Part shown: positions 32,720 to 40,555 of the stretch, one piece after another
Position numbering within the stretch: the first letter of the stretch is position 1
How the letters are laid out: each line of letters opens with the position of its first letter
NCBI GenBank assembly: GCA_018696395.1
Contig: JABHQR010000018.1
Coordinates: 1 to 49,418, forward strand
Origin: an archaeon
Lineage (GTDB): Archaea; Nanobdellota; Nanobdellia; Woesearchaeales; GW2011-AR9
Length of the DNA stretch: 49,418 bases
Direction: 5' to 3'
Notes under the pieces: model-generated
Told to the model about the DNA's origin: nothing
The model's input: the letters and a program-made list of their open reading frames with translations, nothing else
Database searches by the model: none
Made by a program: the position numbers and the translations under genes

Positions 32720-34027
32720 ATGGCACGAACATTGATAAAAGAATTAAGTGATAAGGTAGGTGAAGAAGTCCTTATCAAGGGATGGGTTCAAGAAATCAGG
32801 AACCTCAACAAAATTAAATTTATAATTTTAAGAGATCGATCTGGTGATATGCAGACAATCGCTCTTAAATCTAAAACTGATGAAAATTCTTTTGATTTGA
32901 TTAATGATATTACTAAAGAGTCTGTTGTAGATATCACAGGATTAGTTAAAGAAAACAAAGAATCAAGATGGGGCATTGAAGTTGTAATAAGTAAGGTTGA
33001 ATTAGTTTCTAAATCAGAAGTACCTTTACCGATTGATAATACTAATAAAAGTAATACTAACATCGATAAAAGAATAGACTTCAGATTTTTAGATACAAGA
33101 AACATCAAAACTCAATCCATTTTTAAAATCAGAAGTAAGATTGTAAAAATATTGACTAACTTCTTTGATGACAATGGATTCACAAATATGAACACCCCAA
33201 AAATAACCACATTAGGCGTTGAATCTGGTGCCGAACTGTTTGAAGTAAACTATTTTGGAAGAAAGATTTTCTTATCACAGTCGCCTCAGATTTACAAACA
33301 GATGTTTGTTGCAGGTGGATTTGAAAGAGTTTATGAAATAGCCCCAGTATTTAGAGCAGAAAAATCTCATACAACCAGACATGTTACAGAATTCACTGGA
33401 GTTGATATGGAGATGGGCTTCATTAAAGATGAAAATGAGATTATGGACATGATTGAAAAGATGTTTATTGATTTGTTAAGTAAACTAAAAGAAGAAGCTA
33501 AATCAGATTTGGAAAAATTTGGTGTTGAAATCCTAGTTCCTGAAAAAATCCCAAGAATCACTATGGCAGAAGCTAAAAAAATGTTAGCTGAAAAAGGTAA
33601 AGTTTTTGCTGAAGAAGATGATTTAGATGCAGAAGGAGAAAAAATGTTTGGTGATATCGTCAAAGAACAGTTTGGTTCTGAATTTGTTTTCATTACAAAA
33701 TTCCCATGGGAAGTTAGACCTTTTTACCATATGAAACCAGAAGGCGAAGAACATTCAACTAAATCATTTGATTTATTATTTAATGGAGTTGAAATTTGTA
33801 CAGGCGCTCAACGTGAACATAGGTACGAAATCTTGAAAGCTCAAGCTAAAAGTAAGGGTTTAAATTTAGATGATATGGAAAAATATGGTGAAATTTTTAG
33901 GTTTGGAGTTCCACCCCATGGAGGAGTTGGATTTGGATTAGACAGAATTACTCAAAGATTGCTTAAGTTAGAAAACATTAGAGAAGCGATCTTATTACCA
34001 AGAGATCCTGAACGAATGAGCCCATAA
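32720..34027 (+). CDS. aspS: Aspartyl-tRNA synthetase, archaeal/eukaryal type
   Basis: Charges tRNA-Asp (and in many archaea also tRNA-Asn, as the non-discriminating form). The N-terminal OB-fold anticodon domain (1-105) is GWVQEIRNLNKIKFIILRD. The class II core has motif 1 around FDDNGFTNMNTPKITTLGVE, the LSQSPQIYKQMFVAGGFERVYEIAPVFRAE block (motif 2), and motif 3 GVGFGLDRITQRLL, ending RDPERMSP. The length of 435 matches archaeal AspRS; no bacterial GAD insertion is present. No Asn-tRNA amidotransferase genes are in this window, so discrimination is undetermined. Confidence 0.96.
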   Translation: MARTLIKELSDKVGEEVLIKGWVQEIRNLNKIKFIILRDRSGDMQTIALKSKTDENSFDLINDITKESVVDITGLVKENKESRWGIEVVISKVELVSKSEVPLPIDNTNKSNTNIDKRIDFRFLDTRNIKTQSIFKIRSKIVKILTNFFDDNGFTNMNTPKITTLGVESGAELFEVNYFGRKIFLSQSPQIYKQMFVAGGFERVYEIAPVFRAEKSHTTRHVTEFTGVDMEMGFIKDENEIMDMIEKMFIDLLSKLKEEAKSDLEKFGVEILVPEKIPRITMAEAKKMLAEKGKVFAEEDDLDAEGEKMFGDIVKEQFGSEFVFITKFPWEVRPFYHMKPEGEEHSTKSFDLLFNGVEICTGAQREHRYEILKAQAKSKGLNLDDMEKYGEIFRFGVPPHGGVGFGLDRITQRLLKLENIREAILLPRDPERMSP

Positions 34028-34045
34028 AGGCTTTTTTTTTATTTA
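34028..34045. terminator. T-tract between aspS and the convergent unknown gene
   Basis: Nine consecutive T (34032-34040) begin four bases after the aspS stop and overlap the 3' end of the opposing gene. Confidence 0.45.
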
Positions 34046-34449
34046 TTCATTAAATCTCTTATTTTTCTTTCAAGAATATTAATTTCATTCTCATCAGGAT
34101 TAAAAGTCCAATCATTACTAAAAGTGCTTCCATAAGGATACATTTCATCCCAAATATTCAGATCATAGAGGGGTAAATTTTCAATTCTTTCAGTTACATT
34201 ATTTACACCAACACGATTAACTAACTGGCCTTGAGAATTAGCTACCAAACTATAATGTCCCCCCCTTTTGTTATATTCAAATAAGGTCACAGACTGATTA
34301 GTTTCTTCCATTAACTTTAAAACATATGGGTTATTAAATAACCCAGATAATTTTGAAAGATAATCTGCTTTCTCTTTTGATAATTCTTCCGCCCCTTTTT
34401 GTTTCTGAACAAAATAAGTTATTATCTCCTGTGATAGTTCATCCGCCAT
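34039..34449 (-). CDS. Hypothetical protein, 136 aa
   Basis: Not recognised. The N-terminal third is helical (ELSQEIITYFVQKQKGAEELSKEKADYLSKLSGL); the middle has strand-like VTLFEYNKRGGHYSLVANS; the C-terminus is acidic with aromatic residues and ends in a basic helix (NILERKIRDLMNK). There are no membrane segments and no cysteines. The stop codon overlaps the T-tract that follows aspS. The gene lies downstream of the ectodomain membrane protein on the same strand (77-bp gap). Confidence 0.5.
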   Translation of the reverse strand: MADELSQEIITYFVQKQKGAEELSKEKADYLSKLSGLFNNPYVLKLMEETNQSVTLFEYNKRGGHYSLVANSQGQLVNRVGVNNVTERIENLPLYDLNIWDEMYPYGSTFSNDWTFNPDENEINILERKIRDLMNK

Positions 34450-34526
34450 AGAGAGAAAAAAATCAAATTTATTTTTAAATATTTATGAGAATGTTTAGTT
34501 ATATTACAATACAATAGAAAAAAAAA

Positions 34527-35684
34527 TTAAAACACCAAAAATAAAATTAGTGTAATTGTCCCAATTAAGGTCATAAAACCAACAATAGCACCTGCAGCCA
34601 GTATACCAATTAAAGCGTTCTTATGTCTAAAACCAAGATATATTGGGGGGAGGACCAGGGCTGCTACTGAAAAGATTAATGCTATCAAGAAAATAATCGC
34701 AGTAATTGGTCCATCTATGGTATATCCAACCCAAGTTCTTAAATTATTTATTACATAACTGCTTAATCCAAACACTAATACTAAACTTAATCCTGAAAGA
34801 AAGCCAGAGATTAATACTTCTTTACCTTTCTGCTTTTTCCGAATGTTCAAACTTGTTAATGAATAAATTACAAACCCAATTATTGCTAATACTGCAAAAA
34901 TTCCTGCAACTACTTTCCAAATGTTTAACAAGATTTGATATTTAGAGTAAGAACCTGAAACTATTAGATTTTCATTTGGATCTAAAGCATTAGAAGTTTC
35001 TATCTGTCCACTTTGCCTTTCAATTGACCTAGAATAATCTTCCAAATTTTCACTGTAAATTGCTTCATTAGCCATTTCTACATCTAATGAATCTACCGTG
35101 GCATAAGTTTTCACATAATCAATCTCAGACCCAACATCTTTCAAAAATAAATTGTTAACTACATTAACTGAAACCCTAACATATTCTACATTAACATCAG
35201 ATTTAATAGTTTCAAAATCAAAGTCAAATACACCCCAATCTTCTTCAACATAACCATAAACTTTGTAATAAAGAATAATTACTGCTTGTTCTTGTTCACT
35301 GACAACTTCAGAAAGTTCAAATGTTAATGTTGCACTATCCGAACCTTGATCAATTTCGGGGTCTAATGAATAATATTTATAATCAGTATAATATCCTTGC
35401 CAACTACCTTCACTTTCAACTTCATATTCTACTTTTTGTAAAGTATTTAATAATTCCACTTGACCAGGGATTTCAATTTCAATTATGTTCAAATCTTCTT
35501 GCCCAGTATTTTGGAATTCCAACTTAGCAACAACCATTGCTTCTCCTTCTTCATCAAAATAGATAGAATAGTATTGATTATTTCCAAGCGTAGTATCTGA
35601 CCAATCTGCTAGAGCTAAATTGCTCATTAACAAAGTGCATAACACTACAAAAAGTAAACTTAATCTTAGTTTTGTTTTAATCAT
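34527..35684 (-). CDS. Signal-peptide ectodomain protein with four C-terminal membrane helices
   Basis: 385 residues from the chosen start. A signal peptide (LRLSLLFVVLCTLLMSNLALA) is followed by a beta-rich extracytoplasmic domain of about 215 residues resembling conserved-repeat or DUF2207-like ectodomains. Four hydrophobic helices follow (WKVVAGIFAVLAIIGFVIYS; LISGFLSGLSLVLVFGLSSY; ITAIIFLIALIFSVAALVLP; ALIGILAAGAIVGFMTLIGT). The family is not identified. The start at 35684 is preferred because GGTGAC lies 7-12 bases before it and the TATA box (35721-35728) would put transcription at about 35698; the upstream in-frame ATG at 35702 would then not be transcribed. An inverted-repeat element lies upstream of the TATA box. 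Confidence 0.65.
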   Translation of the reverse strand: MIKTKLRLSLLFVVLCTLLMSNLALADWSDTTLGNNQYYSIYFDEEGEAMVVAKLEFQNTGQEDLNIIEIEIPGQVELLNTLQKVEYEVESEGSWQGYYTDYKYYSLDPEIDQGSDSATLTFELSEVVSEQEQAVIILYYKVYGYVEEDWGVFDFDFETIKSDVNVEYVRVSVNVVNNLFLKDVGSEIDYVKTYATVDSLDVEMANEAIYSENLEDYSRSIERQSGQIETSNALDPNENLIVSGSYSKYQILLNIWKVVAGIFAVLAIIGFVIYSLTSLNIRKKQKGKEVLISGFLSGLSLVLVFGLSSYVINNLRTWVGYTIDGPITAIIFLIALIFSVAALVLPPIYLGFRHKNALIGILAAGAIVGFMTLIGTITLILFLVF

Positions 35685-35737
35685 TTTTAATGTCACCAAC
35701 ATATTTTAAGAATTAGTTTATATTTAAACCCAGTCAA

Positions 35738-35761
35738 AAGTTCAAATTGAGTTGAAGTTAT
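35738..35761 (-). promoter_or_regulatory. Inverted-repeat element TTCAA-N6-TTGAA, copy 1
   Basis: AAGTTCAAATTGAGTTGAAG followed by TTAT. The arms TTCAA and TTGAA form a 6-base-spaced inverted repeat, and the flanks AAG and GTTAT are also shared with the copy at 37348. It sits about 10-15 bases upstream of the TATA box of the ectodomain membrane protein gene, a typical place for an archaeal activator or repressor site. Confidence 0.6.
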
Positions 35762-35794
35762 GTTAAATAATAGTAATACTAAAAGAATTGTAAC

Positions 35795-36007
35795 TCATTC
35801 CCTTCTTCTTGACCAACCACTCATAGAAAGAACGCTCTTAACTGACTTTAGATTTTGAGCATCACACAAAATGGAAACACCATTACCATTATACATAGAA
35901 CTAACCCTATTAAATTCTTGCATTACAATTTCATCACTTATTGCAGAACTGTTTGGCATAATTTGGTAATGATCACCCAATTTCCTAGTATGATATGTTT
36001 TTAACAT
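35795..36007 (-). CDS. Small hypothetical protein, 70 aa
   Basis: Not recognised. A soluble 70-residue protein, MLKTYHTRKLGDHYQIMP then a mixed helix/strand pattern (EIVMQEFNRVSSMY, GVSILCDAQNLKSVKSVL) and a basic end GWSRRRE. The ATG at 36007 is chosen over an in-frame TTG nine bases upstream. It is 64 bp downstream of the membrane-anchored regulator on the same strand and could be co-transcribed. Coding status is plausible but weak because of its size. Confidence 0.45.
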   Translation of the reverse strand: MLKTYHTRKLGDHYQIMPNSSAISDEIVMQEFNRVSSMYNGNGVSILCDAQNLKSVKSVLSMSGWSRRRE

Positions 36008-36071
36008 AATAAACAAAACATCCTTTTTTTTATAAATTTTACTACTTAAAAGGCAAAAATAAGTAAAGAGA

Positions 36072-36728
36072 TTAATTACTCTTTCTTTCTACCCACCAAT
36101 TATATAACAAGTATAATCCTAATGCAACTAAACCACCTAGTAAGAAATAAATTATAAAATTATAAGATTGAAAAAAAATACTTAACCAACCAGAACTTAT
36201 CTCGATTGCAACATCGGAAGCCATAACCACACTAGCAGTTTCTTCTTCAGCTATGGATCTTGCTGAATCTATCATAACTTGTTCAACTGGTGCGGCAGCA
36301 AAAGTTTCAATTGTTTTGTATGATGCTGAACTAACAAAATTTTGAATTAATCCAGCAACAACACTGACCCCTGCCATCATACCAACCACAGGTAATACAG
36401 ATTTTAATTTCTGTTTTAACCCAGAAATTTTTTTCGGTGCAATGATAATATATTGATTAGCTAATTTGTAATGATTAACTTCACGACCTTTTTTACTGTA
36501 ATGATATTCTTCTACTGTAACTAAACTTGCTTCCATCAATTTTTTCATGTGATAATGTACAGTTGATAAAGCAATTTTAGCATCTTTAGAAATTTGTGCT
36601 TCTGTAGCAAACTCTTTATCTGCCAAATAATTCAATATTTTCCTACTAGTATCACTGGTGATAGTTTCAGCTAAACCCTTAGTTCTCTTATCGTTAAGAT
36701 CCACAAGTAAAAGTTTTGATTTTCCCAT
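36072..36728 (-). CDS. Membrane-anchored ArsR-like winged-helix regulator
   Basis: A 218-residue transcription factor tethered to the membrane. Residues about 20-92 form a winged helix (SDTSRKILNYLADKEFATEA, QISKDAKIALSTVHYHMKKLMEASLV, wing with YHYSKKGREVNHYKLAN). Residues 109-130 and 188-212 are membrane helices with an Ala/Glu/Ser-rich loop of about 55 residues between them, probably outside; the C-terminus is basic (WVERKSN). Similar membrane-bound HTH proteins in archaea are thought to sense envelope signals. It is flanked by two genes sharing the TTCAA-N6-TTGAA element, so it is the obvious candidate regulator, although no copy lies before its own gene. Confidence 0.82.
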   Translation of the reverse strand: MGKSKLLLVDLNDKRTKGLAETITSDTSRKILNYLADKEFATEAQISKDAKIALSTVHYHMKKLMEASLVTVEEYHYSKKGREVNHYKLANQYIIIAPKKISGLKQKLKSVLPVVGMMAGVSVVAGLIQNFVSSASYKTIETFAAAPVEQVMIDSARSIAEEETASVVMASDVAIEISSGWLSIFFQSYNFIIYFLLGGLVALGLYLLYNWWVERKSN

Positions 36729-36765
36729 GTTATATTGTCCAAATCATTATTTTTTAAGTAATTAA

Positions 36766-37308
36766 CTATTCTGCATATTGAAAATACTCATAGTCAGCAA
36801 ATAACACAAGTTCATTTGTATCAAAATATTCAATCCAAACTCCTTCTTCTCCAACAGGAACATTTATTATTATAAATAAATCCCAAAGTGTTTCTTCAAC
36901 TTTAACCCCCTCAATAGATTCCAAAAAAGTTTTAGCTTCATTAAAAGTAATATCTGAATTGAACATAACTAAATTACTAGCAGACCCAACAGTATTTTCA
37001 TGATTTGTAATTTCTTGAAGTATTATATCACCTAATTCATCACTATTTATTAAAAAATTCCCACCATAAAACCAATCAGTATTATTTATTGTTATTCCTT
37101 CGATCTCTAAAATTGATAATGCTTCACTTAAAGTTACAGATTCATTAAAATAAACTTTAATAATCCCCTCATGAAAATTAGAATTAGATATTACTAAATC
37201 TTCATCACTCTCATTAATCAAATATTCTTCACTAATTTCAGCCCCACAAGAGATTAACAATAAAGAAGATAAAACTATCAACATTAAAATCATATTTTTT
37301 ATTACCAT
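36766..37308 (-). CDS. Putative lipoprotein, unknown function
   Basis: 180 residues. A hydrophobic signal (MILMLIVLSSLLLIS) ends in the lipobox-like LLISC-G with C21 as the predicted lipidated cysteine. The mature part is acidic, with two similar beta-alpha units (GIIKVYFNESVTLSEALSIL and NLVMFNSDITFNEAKTFLES), reminiscent of inhibitor-I9 or BON-like folds, but no family is certain. The ATG at 37308 is chosen because the TATA box (37328-37335) lies 23 bases before it; the ATG at 37323 is only about 8 bases from the TATA box and could not be on the transcript. The inverted-repeat element copy 2 lies just upstream. It precedes the membrane regulator gene by 37 bp. Confidence 0.62.
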   Translation of the reverse strand: MVIKNMILMLIVLSSLLLISCGAEISEEYLINESDEDLVISNSNFHEGIIKVYFNESVTLSEALSILEIEGITINNTDWFYGGNFLINSDELGDIILQEITNHENTVGSASNLVMFNSDITFNEAKTFLESIEGVKVEETLWDLFIIINVPVGEEGVWIEYFDTNELVLFADYEYFQYAE

Positions 37309-37347
37309 AACAAGATGATTCATCTTTATTTATAAATATGTTTTGAT

Positions 37348-37371
37348 AAGTTCAAATGTGATTGAAGTTAT
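37348..37371 (-). promoter_or_regulatory. Inverted-repeat element TTCAA-N6-TTGAA, copy 2
   Basis: AAGTTCAAATGTGATTGAAG followed by TTAT. It matches copy 1 (35738) at all positions of both arms and both flanks and differs only in the 6-base spacer. It lies just upstream of the TATA box (37328-37335) of the lipoprotein gene, in the same orientation and at nearly the same distance as copy 1. Confidence 0.6.
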
Positions 37372-37397
37372 AAAATAAATCTAAGAAGAAAAATAAC

Positions 37398-38369
37398 CTA
37401 AAAATCAATTGGGAAAAAGTATCCCCTAACCGCTAGATATACTATGAACAATTTAATCAAAATAAGTGCTTCCCACTTATTCAATTTCTCATTCCTGTAC
37501 AAAAAGTAGAATATCAATAAAGCCATCCCAATCTTTACAGGTAAATCGTAAAATATCACCACATTTGGAACTGCATACCCTGAGATTAAAGCCCCAAGAC
37601 CTAAACCAAGTAAAGGATTTGTCACATTACTCCCAATTAATACACCAGTAGAAATATCTTTTTTATGTTTATGTGCTGCGATTAATGCAGTACTTAATTC
37701 TGGTAATGCTGCGGCTACACCTAACATTAAAACACCAAACAATGATGCACTGATAGACAGTTGAGACACTAAAAATTCTGCTGATTGAACAACTTTGTTT
37801 GATGCAAAACCCATAACGATAAATGCTAATAAAACGCTACTAATTTCAAAAGCAATTCTACCCCTAGATAATTTTTCACGAACTAATTTATCTTTATGTA
37901 TTTGAGTTTTTTCAATATAAATCATATAACCGGCGTATGCTAATAACATGATTCCCGCTTCCCACCTGTTGATAAAACCACCCAGACACATAATCCACAT
38001 TAATGATGCACCAGCGATTAATGCGCCAACTTCAGAAAGTAAATTTTTTCTAAAAACTGCGATTGTTCCAACTAAACCAACTAAACCTAAAACAAAACTT
38101 TGTTGAAAGATATCTGAACCAACATTAGTCCCAATTATTAACCCAGACAAACTATTCATCGTTCCAGGATTTTTTAAAATATTAATACTACCTAATACAG
38201 CAGTCATAATTTCTGGGATACTTGTTCCGATAGAAAGTACAGTTAACCCAATGAATGTCCCAGATAATCCAAAATGTGCTGCTAACCTGATACAATTTCT
38301 TACAGCTACATCTGCTAAAATAAGAACTGCAATAATCCCCAACAATAAAGTAATTATTTCAACAAGCAT
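37398..38369 (-). CDS. Na+/Ca2+ exchanger family (CaCA) membrane antiporter
   Basis: A 323-residue, ten-helix cation/Ca2+ exchanger of the YrbG type. The two inverted alpha-repeats are visible: GLTVLSIGTSIPEIMTAV with GLIIGTNVGSDIFQQ near the N-terminus, and GVAAALPELSTALIAAH with GVLIGSNVTNPLLGLG in the second half. Acidic residues of each repeat (the E in IPE and in LPE) are ion ligands in the family. A cytoplasmic loop rich in Lys/Arg (about 150-175) separates the halves. Ion specificity is not determined. It stands alone on the minus strand. Confidence 0.92.
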   Translation of the reverse strand: MLVEIITLLLGIIAVLILADVAVRNCIRLAAHFGLSGTFIGLTVLSIGTSIPEIMTAVLGSINILKNPGTMNSLSGLIIGTNVGSDIFQQSFVLGLVGLVGTIAVFRKNLLSEVGALIAGASLMWIMCLGGFINRWEAGIMLLAYAGYMIYIEKTQIHKDKLVREKLSRGRIAFEISSVLLAFIVMGFASNKVVQSAEFLVSQLSISASLFGVLMLGVAAALPELSTALIAAHKHKKDISTGVLIGSNVTNPLLGLGLGALISGYAVPNVVIFYDLPVKIGMALLIFYFLYRNEKLNKWEALILIKLFIVYLAVRGYFFPIDF

Positions 38370-38460
38370 CTAAATAGTAACCTCTATGATTTAAAAGAAT
38401 ATTTTATAGTAAATAAATGTAACGCTTTTATTAAAATTAAAAATAAGTTTAACTATAAGA

Positions 38461-39543
38461 TTATTGTGTTATTAACTTAACCTGATTTACTAATTCAGGT
38501 TGAACATAACTATTAACTGTTACCGCATAATGTTCTTCCCAAACTTGTTTTTTCTTATTGAATTTTTTATGACCCAAATGATGAGCAATAGAAAGGTACA
38601 ATTCATTAACTTCTTCTTTATTTGCTTTTTTTCTTCCTTCTAAAAATTTCTTAACTTTAACAGTTGCATAATGTGACCTTACTATGTGCGGATAGAATTC
38701 TTTACCACAATACTTTTTGAATGCTTTCTTAAAATCAGCCTCATGTAAAGTATGACCATTTATTAAAAAAATAAATTCATCTTTATTTTTCTTTTTAAGG
38801 ATTGATTTAAGCCTGTTCACATATTGTTTAGAAAAAGAATGAGTTATGTTAATTGGAACACCATCTTTCCCAAGATATTTGAATTTAACAGTGTTACCAT
38901 CAATTGAAACATTATTTTTAGTGATAGTAGTTAACCCTCTATGTCCATTAGCTTTAAAATAGATTTCATTACCAACCCTCATAAAAGTATTAAGTAACGT
39001 AAACATTGGGACCACCATGTTATCAGTTTTGTCTAATAAAGCATTTTCAACATTAGAGATTAGTTTAAAATAATTTTTATCAAATTCTTCTACTTTTTTG
39101 TACTTTCTAGCTTTATGTTTTAACTTTTTATCTAAAGTGTACACATAAGACCAAGTGCCACCTTTATTTTGATATATTACATCCCAATGGTCTTCTGAAT
39201 CTTGATCATGAATTTTTAGATGTGGAGAAAATAATGAAAATGCTTTTTCTAATTTTTCACCACCAGGTAGAATATTAATCCTTGCACCCTGAACATCACC
39301 ACCTGGAGAAATTTGTCCTTTAAGGAAGTTAGGATTTTTTTTATCAATTAAAATATCAAATTGATTATTAGATTTAAATAAATTAACAACTTGAATTAAT
39401 TCAGGAAAATCTTTTTTTATTGATGACCAACCAGTGTTTGTCTTTTTGTAAGGTTTAAGATTGCTTGATTTAATCCTAATAGTTCCAAAAACAATTTCTA
39501 TCTTAAGTTTACTTTTGGCAGAATCACACTTTTTTTTAGGCAT
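38461..39543 (-). CDS. DNA topoisomerase IB
   Basis: Relaxes supercoils through a 3'-phosphotyrosine intermediate. The tyrosine-recombinase-like catalytic set is visible: R189 in FMRVGNEIY, K226 in KYLGKDGVP, R289 in HIVRSHYATVKVKKFL, H325 in HHLGHKK, and the probable nucleophile Y346 in VTVNSYVQPELV. The N-terminal beta-domain (1-100) precedes it. At 360 residues it is close to the compact viral/bacterial TopIB (about 315-350) rather than the 500-plus-residue eukaryal enzyme. Its basic N-terminus may help DNA binding. TopIB is patchy in archaea. It stands alone and is divergent from the coiled-coil gene. Confidence 0.88.
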   Translation of the reverse strand: MPKKKCDSAKSKLKIEIVFGTIRIKSSNLKPYKKTNTGWSSIKKDFPELIQVVNLFKSNNQFDILIDKKNPNFLKGQISPGGDVQGARINILPGGEKLEKAFSLFSPHLKIHDQDSEDHWDVIYQNKGGTWSYVYTLDKKLKHKARKYKKVEEFDKNYFKLISNVENALLDKTDNMVVPMFTLLNTFMRVGNEIYFKANGHRGLTTITKNNVSIDGNTVKFKYLGKDGVPINITHSFSKQYVNRLKSILKKKNKDEFIFLINGHTLHEADFKKAFKKYCGKEFYPHIVRSHYATVKVKKFLEGRKKANKEEVNELYLSIAHHLGHKKFNKKKQVWEEHYAVTVNSYVQPELVNQVKLITQ

Positions 39544-39664
39544 GCTTTGAGTAAAGTTAAATTTGCTTATAAATTTTTACAATAATTAAGAGATCAAGAT
39601 AGAAATAATTAAATACCTAAATAATTTAGTTTTAGATCAATTAAAAAAAAATAAGGTGGAGATT

Positions 39665-40279
39665 TTGGGTATCAAAGATTGGTTTTTTAAAACAAAAGTA
39701 GGAAATAGAAGATATAATACTAGTTGGAAAAAGGCACAAATAGAAGCACTTCTGAAAGAAAAAGAGAAAGAGAAAGCTAATATTGAAATTTTAAAAAATA
39801 AAATCCATCACTGTAAAGGAAAATTTGAAGAATTAGAAATTGACTTGATGTATTGGGTAAATAAACTCAAAAAAGAAGATATTAAAACAATTAAAGAGTA
39901 TGAAAATTATATTATCAAAGTTAATACATTCTTGGCTGTTTTTAATAAATTAATTGATTTTGAAGTAGAATCACACGTAACTGGGGACCAAAATCCAAAA
40001 CTAAACCAATTAAGAGAAAAAGAAGTCCATATGAAAGCTGAATTATTAACAGAATGGGAAAGAATTGATCAACGGGGAAGTGAATCAAAAGAAGGAGCTA
40101 AGTGGTTAGAAAGTTTTTTTGATAAAAGAATTAAAACAACACAACCATTAATAAGAAAAAGTGTGACTAATATATTAAAAAAGTTTGAAGATATTGAGGG
40201 ATATGAAAAAAAGATTAAAGTGAAAGTACAAAACATTGATAAAATTAACAAAAAAGTAAAAGAATTAAGTAGATTCTAA
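39665..40279 (+). CDS. Coiled-coil hypothetical protein (TTG start)
   Basis: A 204-residue, highly charged helical protein: MGIKDWFFKTKVGNRRYNTS, then heptad-like stretches (KEKEKEKANIEILKNKIHHC; KVNTFLAVFNKLIDFEVES) ending VQNIDKINKKVKELSRF. No family is recognised. There is no nearby ATG. AAGGTGGA (39654-39660) is an excellent Shine-Dalgarno placed correctly for the TTG at 39665; the in-frame GTG at 39656 is inside that site and cannot be the start if it is used. It is followed after 1 bp by the DUF6485-like gene, so they form an operon. Confidence 0.6.
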   Translation: MGIKDWFFKTKVGNRRYNTSWKKAQIEALLKEKEKEKANIEILKNKIHHCKGKFEELEIDLMYWVNKLKKEDIKTIKEYENYIIKVNTFLAVFNKLIDFEVESHVTGDQNPKLNQLREKEVHMKAELLTEWERIDQRGSESKEGAKWLESFFDKRIKTTQPLIRKSVTNILKKFEDIEGYEKKIKVKVQNIDKINKKVKELSRF

Positions 40280-40280
40280 A

Positions 40281-40481
40281 ATGAAATGTAAAAAAGAACA
40301 AAACAAATTAAGCTGTAAATGCACTTTTGATTGCAATAAAAAAGGTATCTGTTGTGAATGTATTAAACACCATAAAGAAAACAGAGAATTGCCAGGTTGT
40401 TTTTTTACAGAAGAAGCAGAAAAAACTTACGATAGAAGTTTTGAACATTTTGCGAGATTAGTTAATGAAAATAAAGTATAA
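40281..40481 (+). CDS. DUF6485-like small Cys-rich protein
   Basis: A 66-residue protein with CKCTFDCNKKGICCECIKHH and ELPGCFFTEEAEKTYDRSFE, which matches from memory a family of about 65 residues (DUF6485) found in methanogens and anaerobic bacteria. Nine cysteines and a His pair suggest a metal site (zinc or iron-sulfur). Function unknown; cytoplasmic. It starts 1 bp after the coiled-coil gene's stop. Confidence 0.75.
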   Translation: MKCKKEQNKLSCKCTFDCNKKGICCECIKHHKENRELPGCFFTEEAEKTYDRSFEHFARLVNENKV

Positions 40482-40555
40482 CATGATCAATTATAAGGTG
40501 AGTGTAACCATCATTAACACATAATTATTTAAATCAATTTATTTTCCTATTAAGA

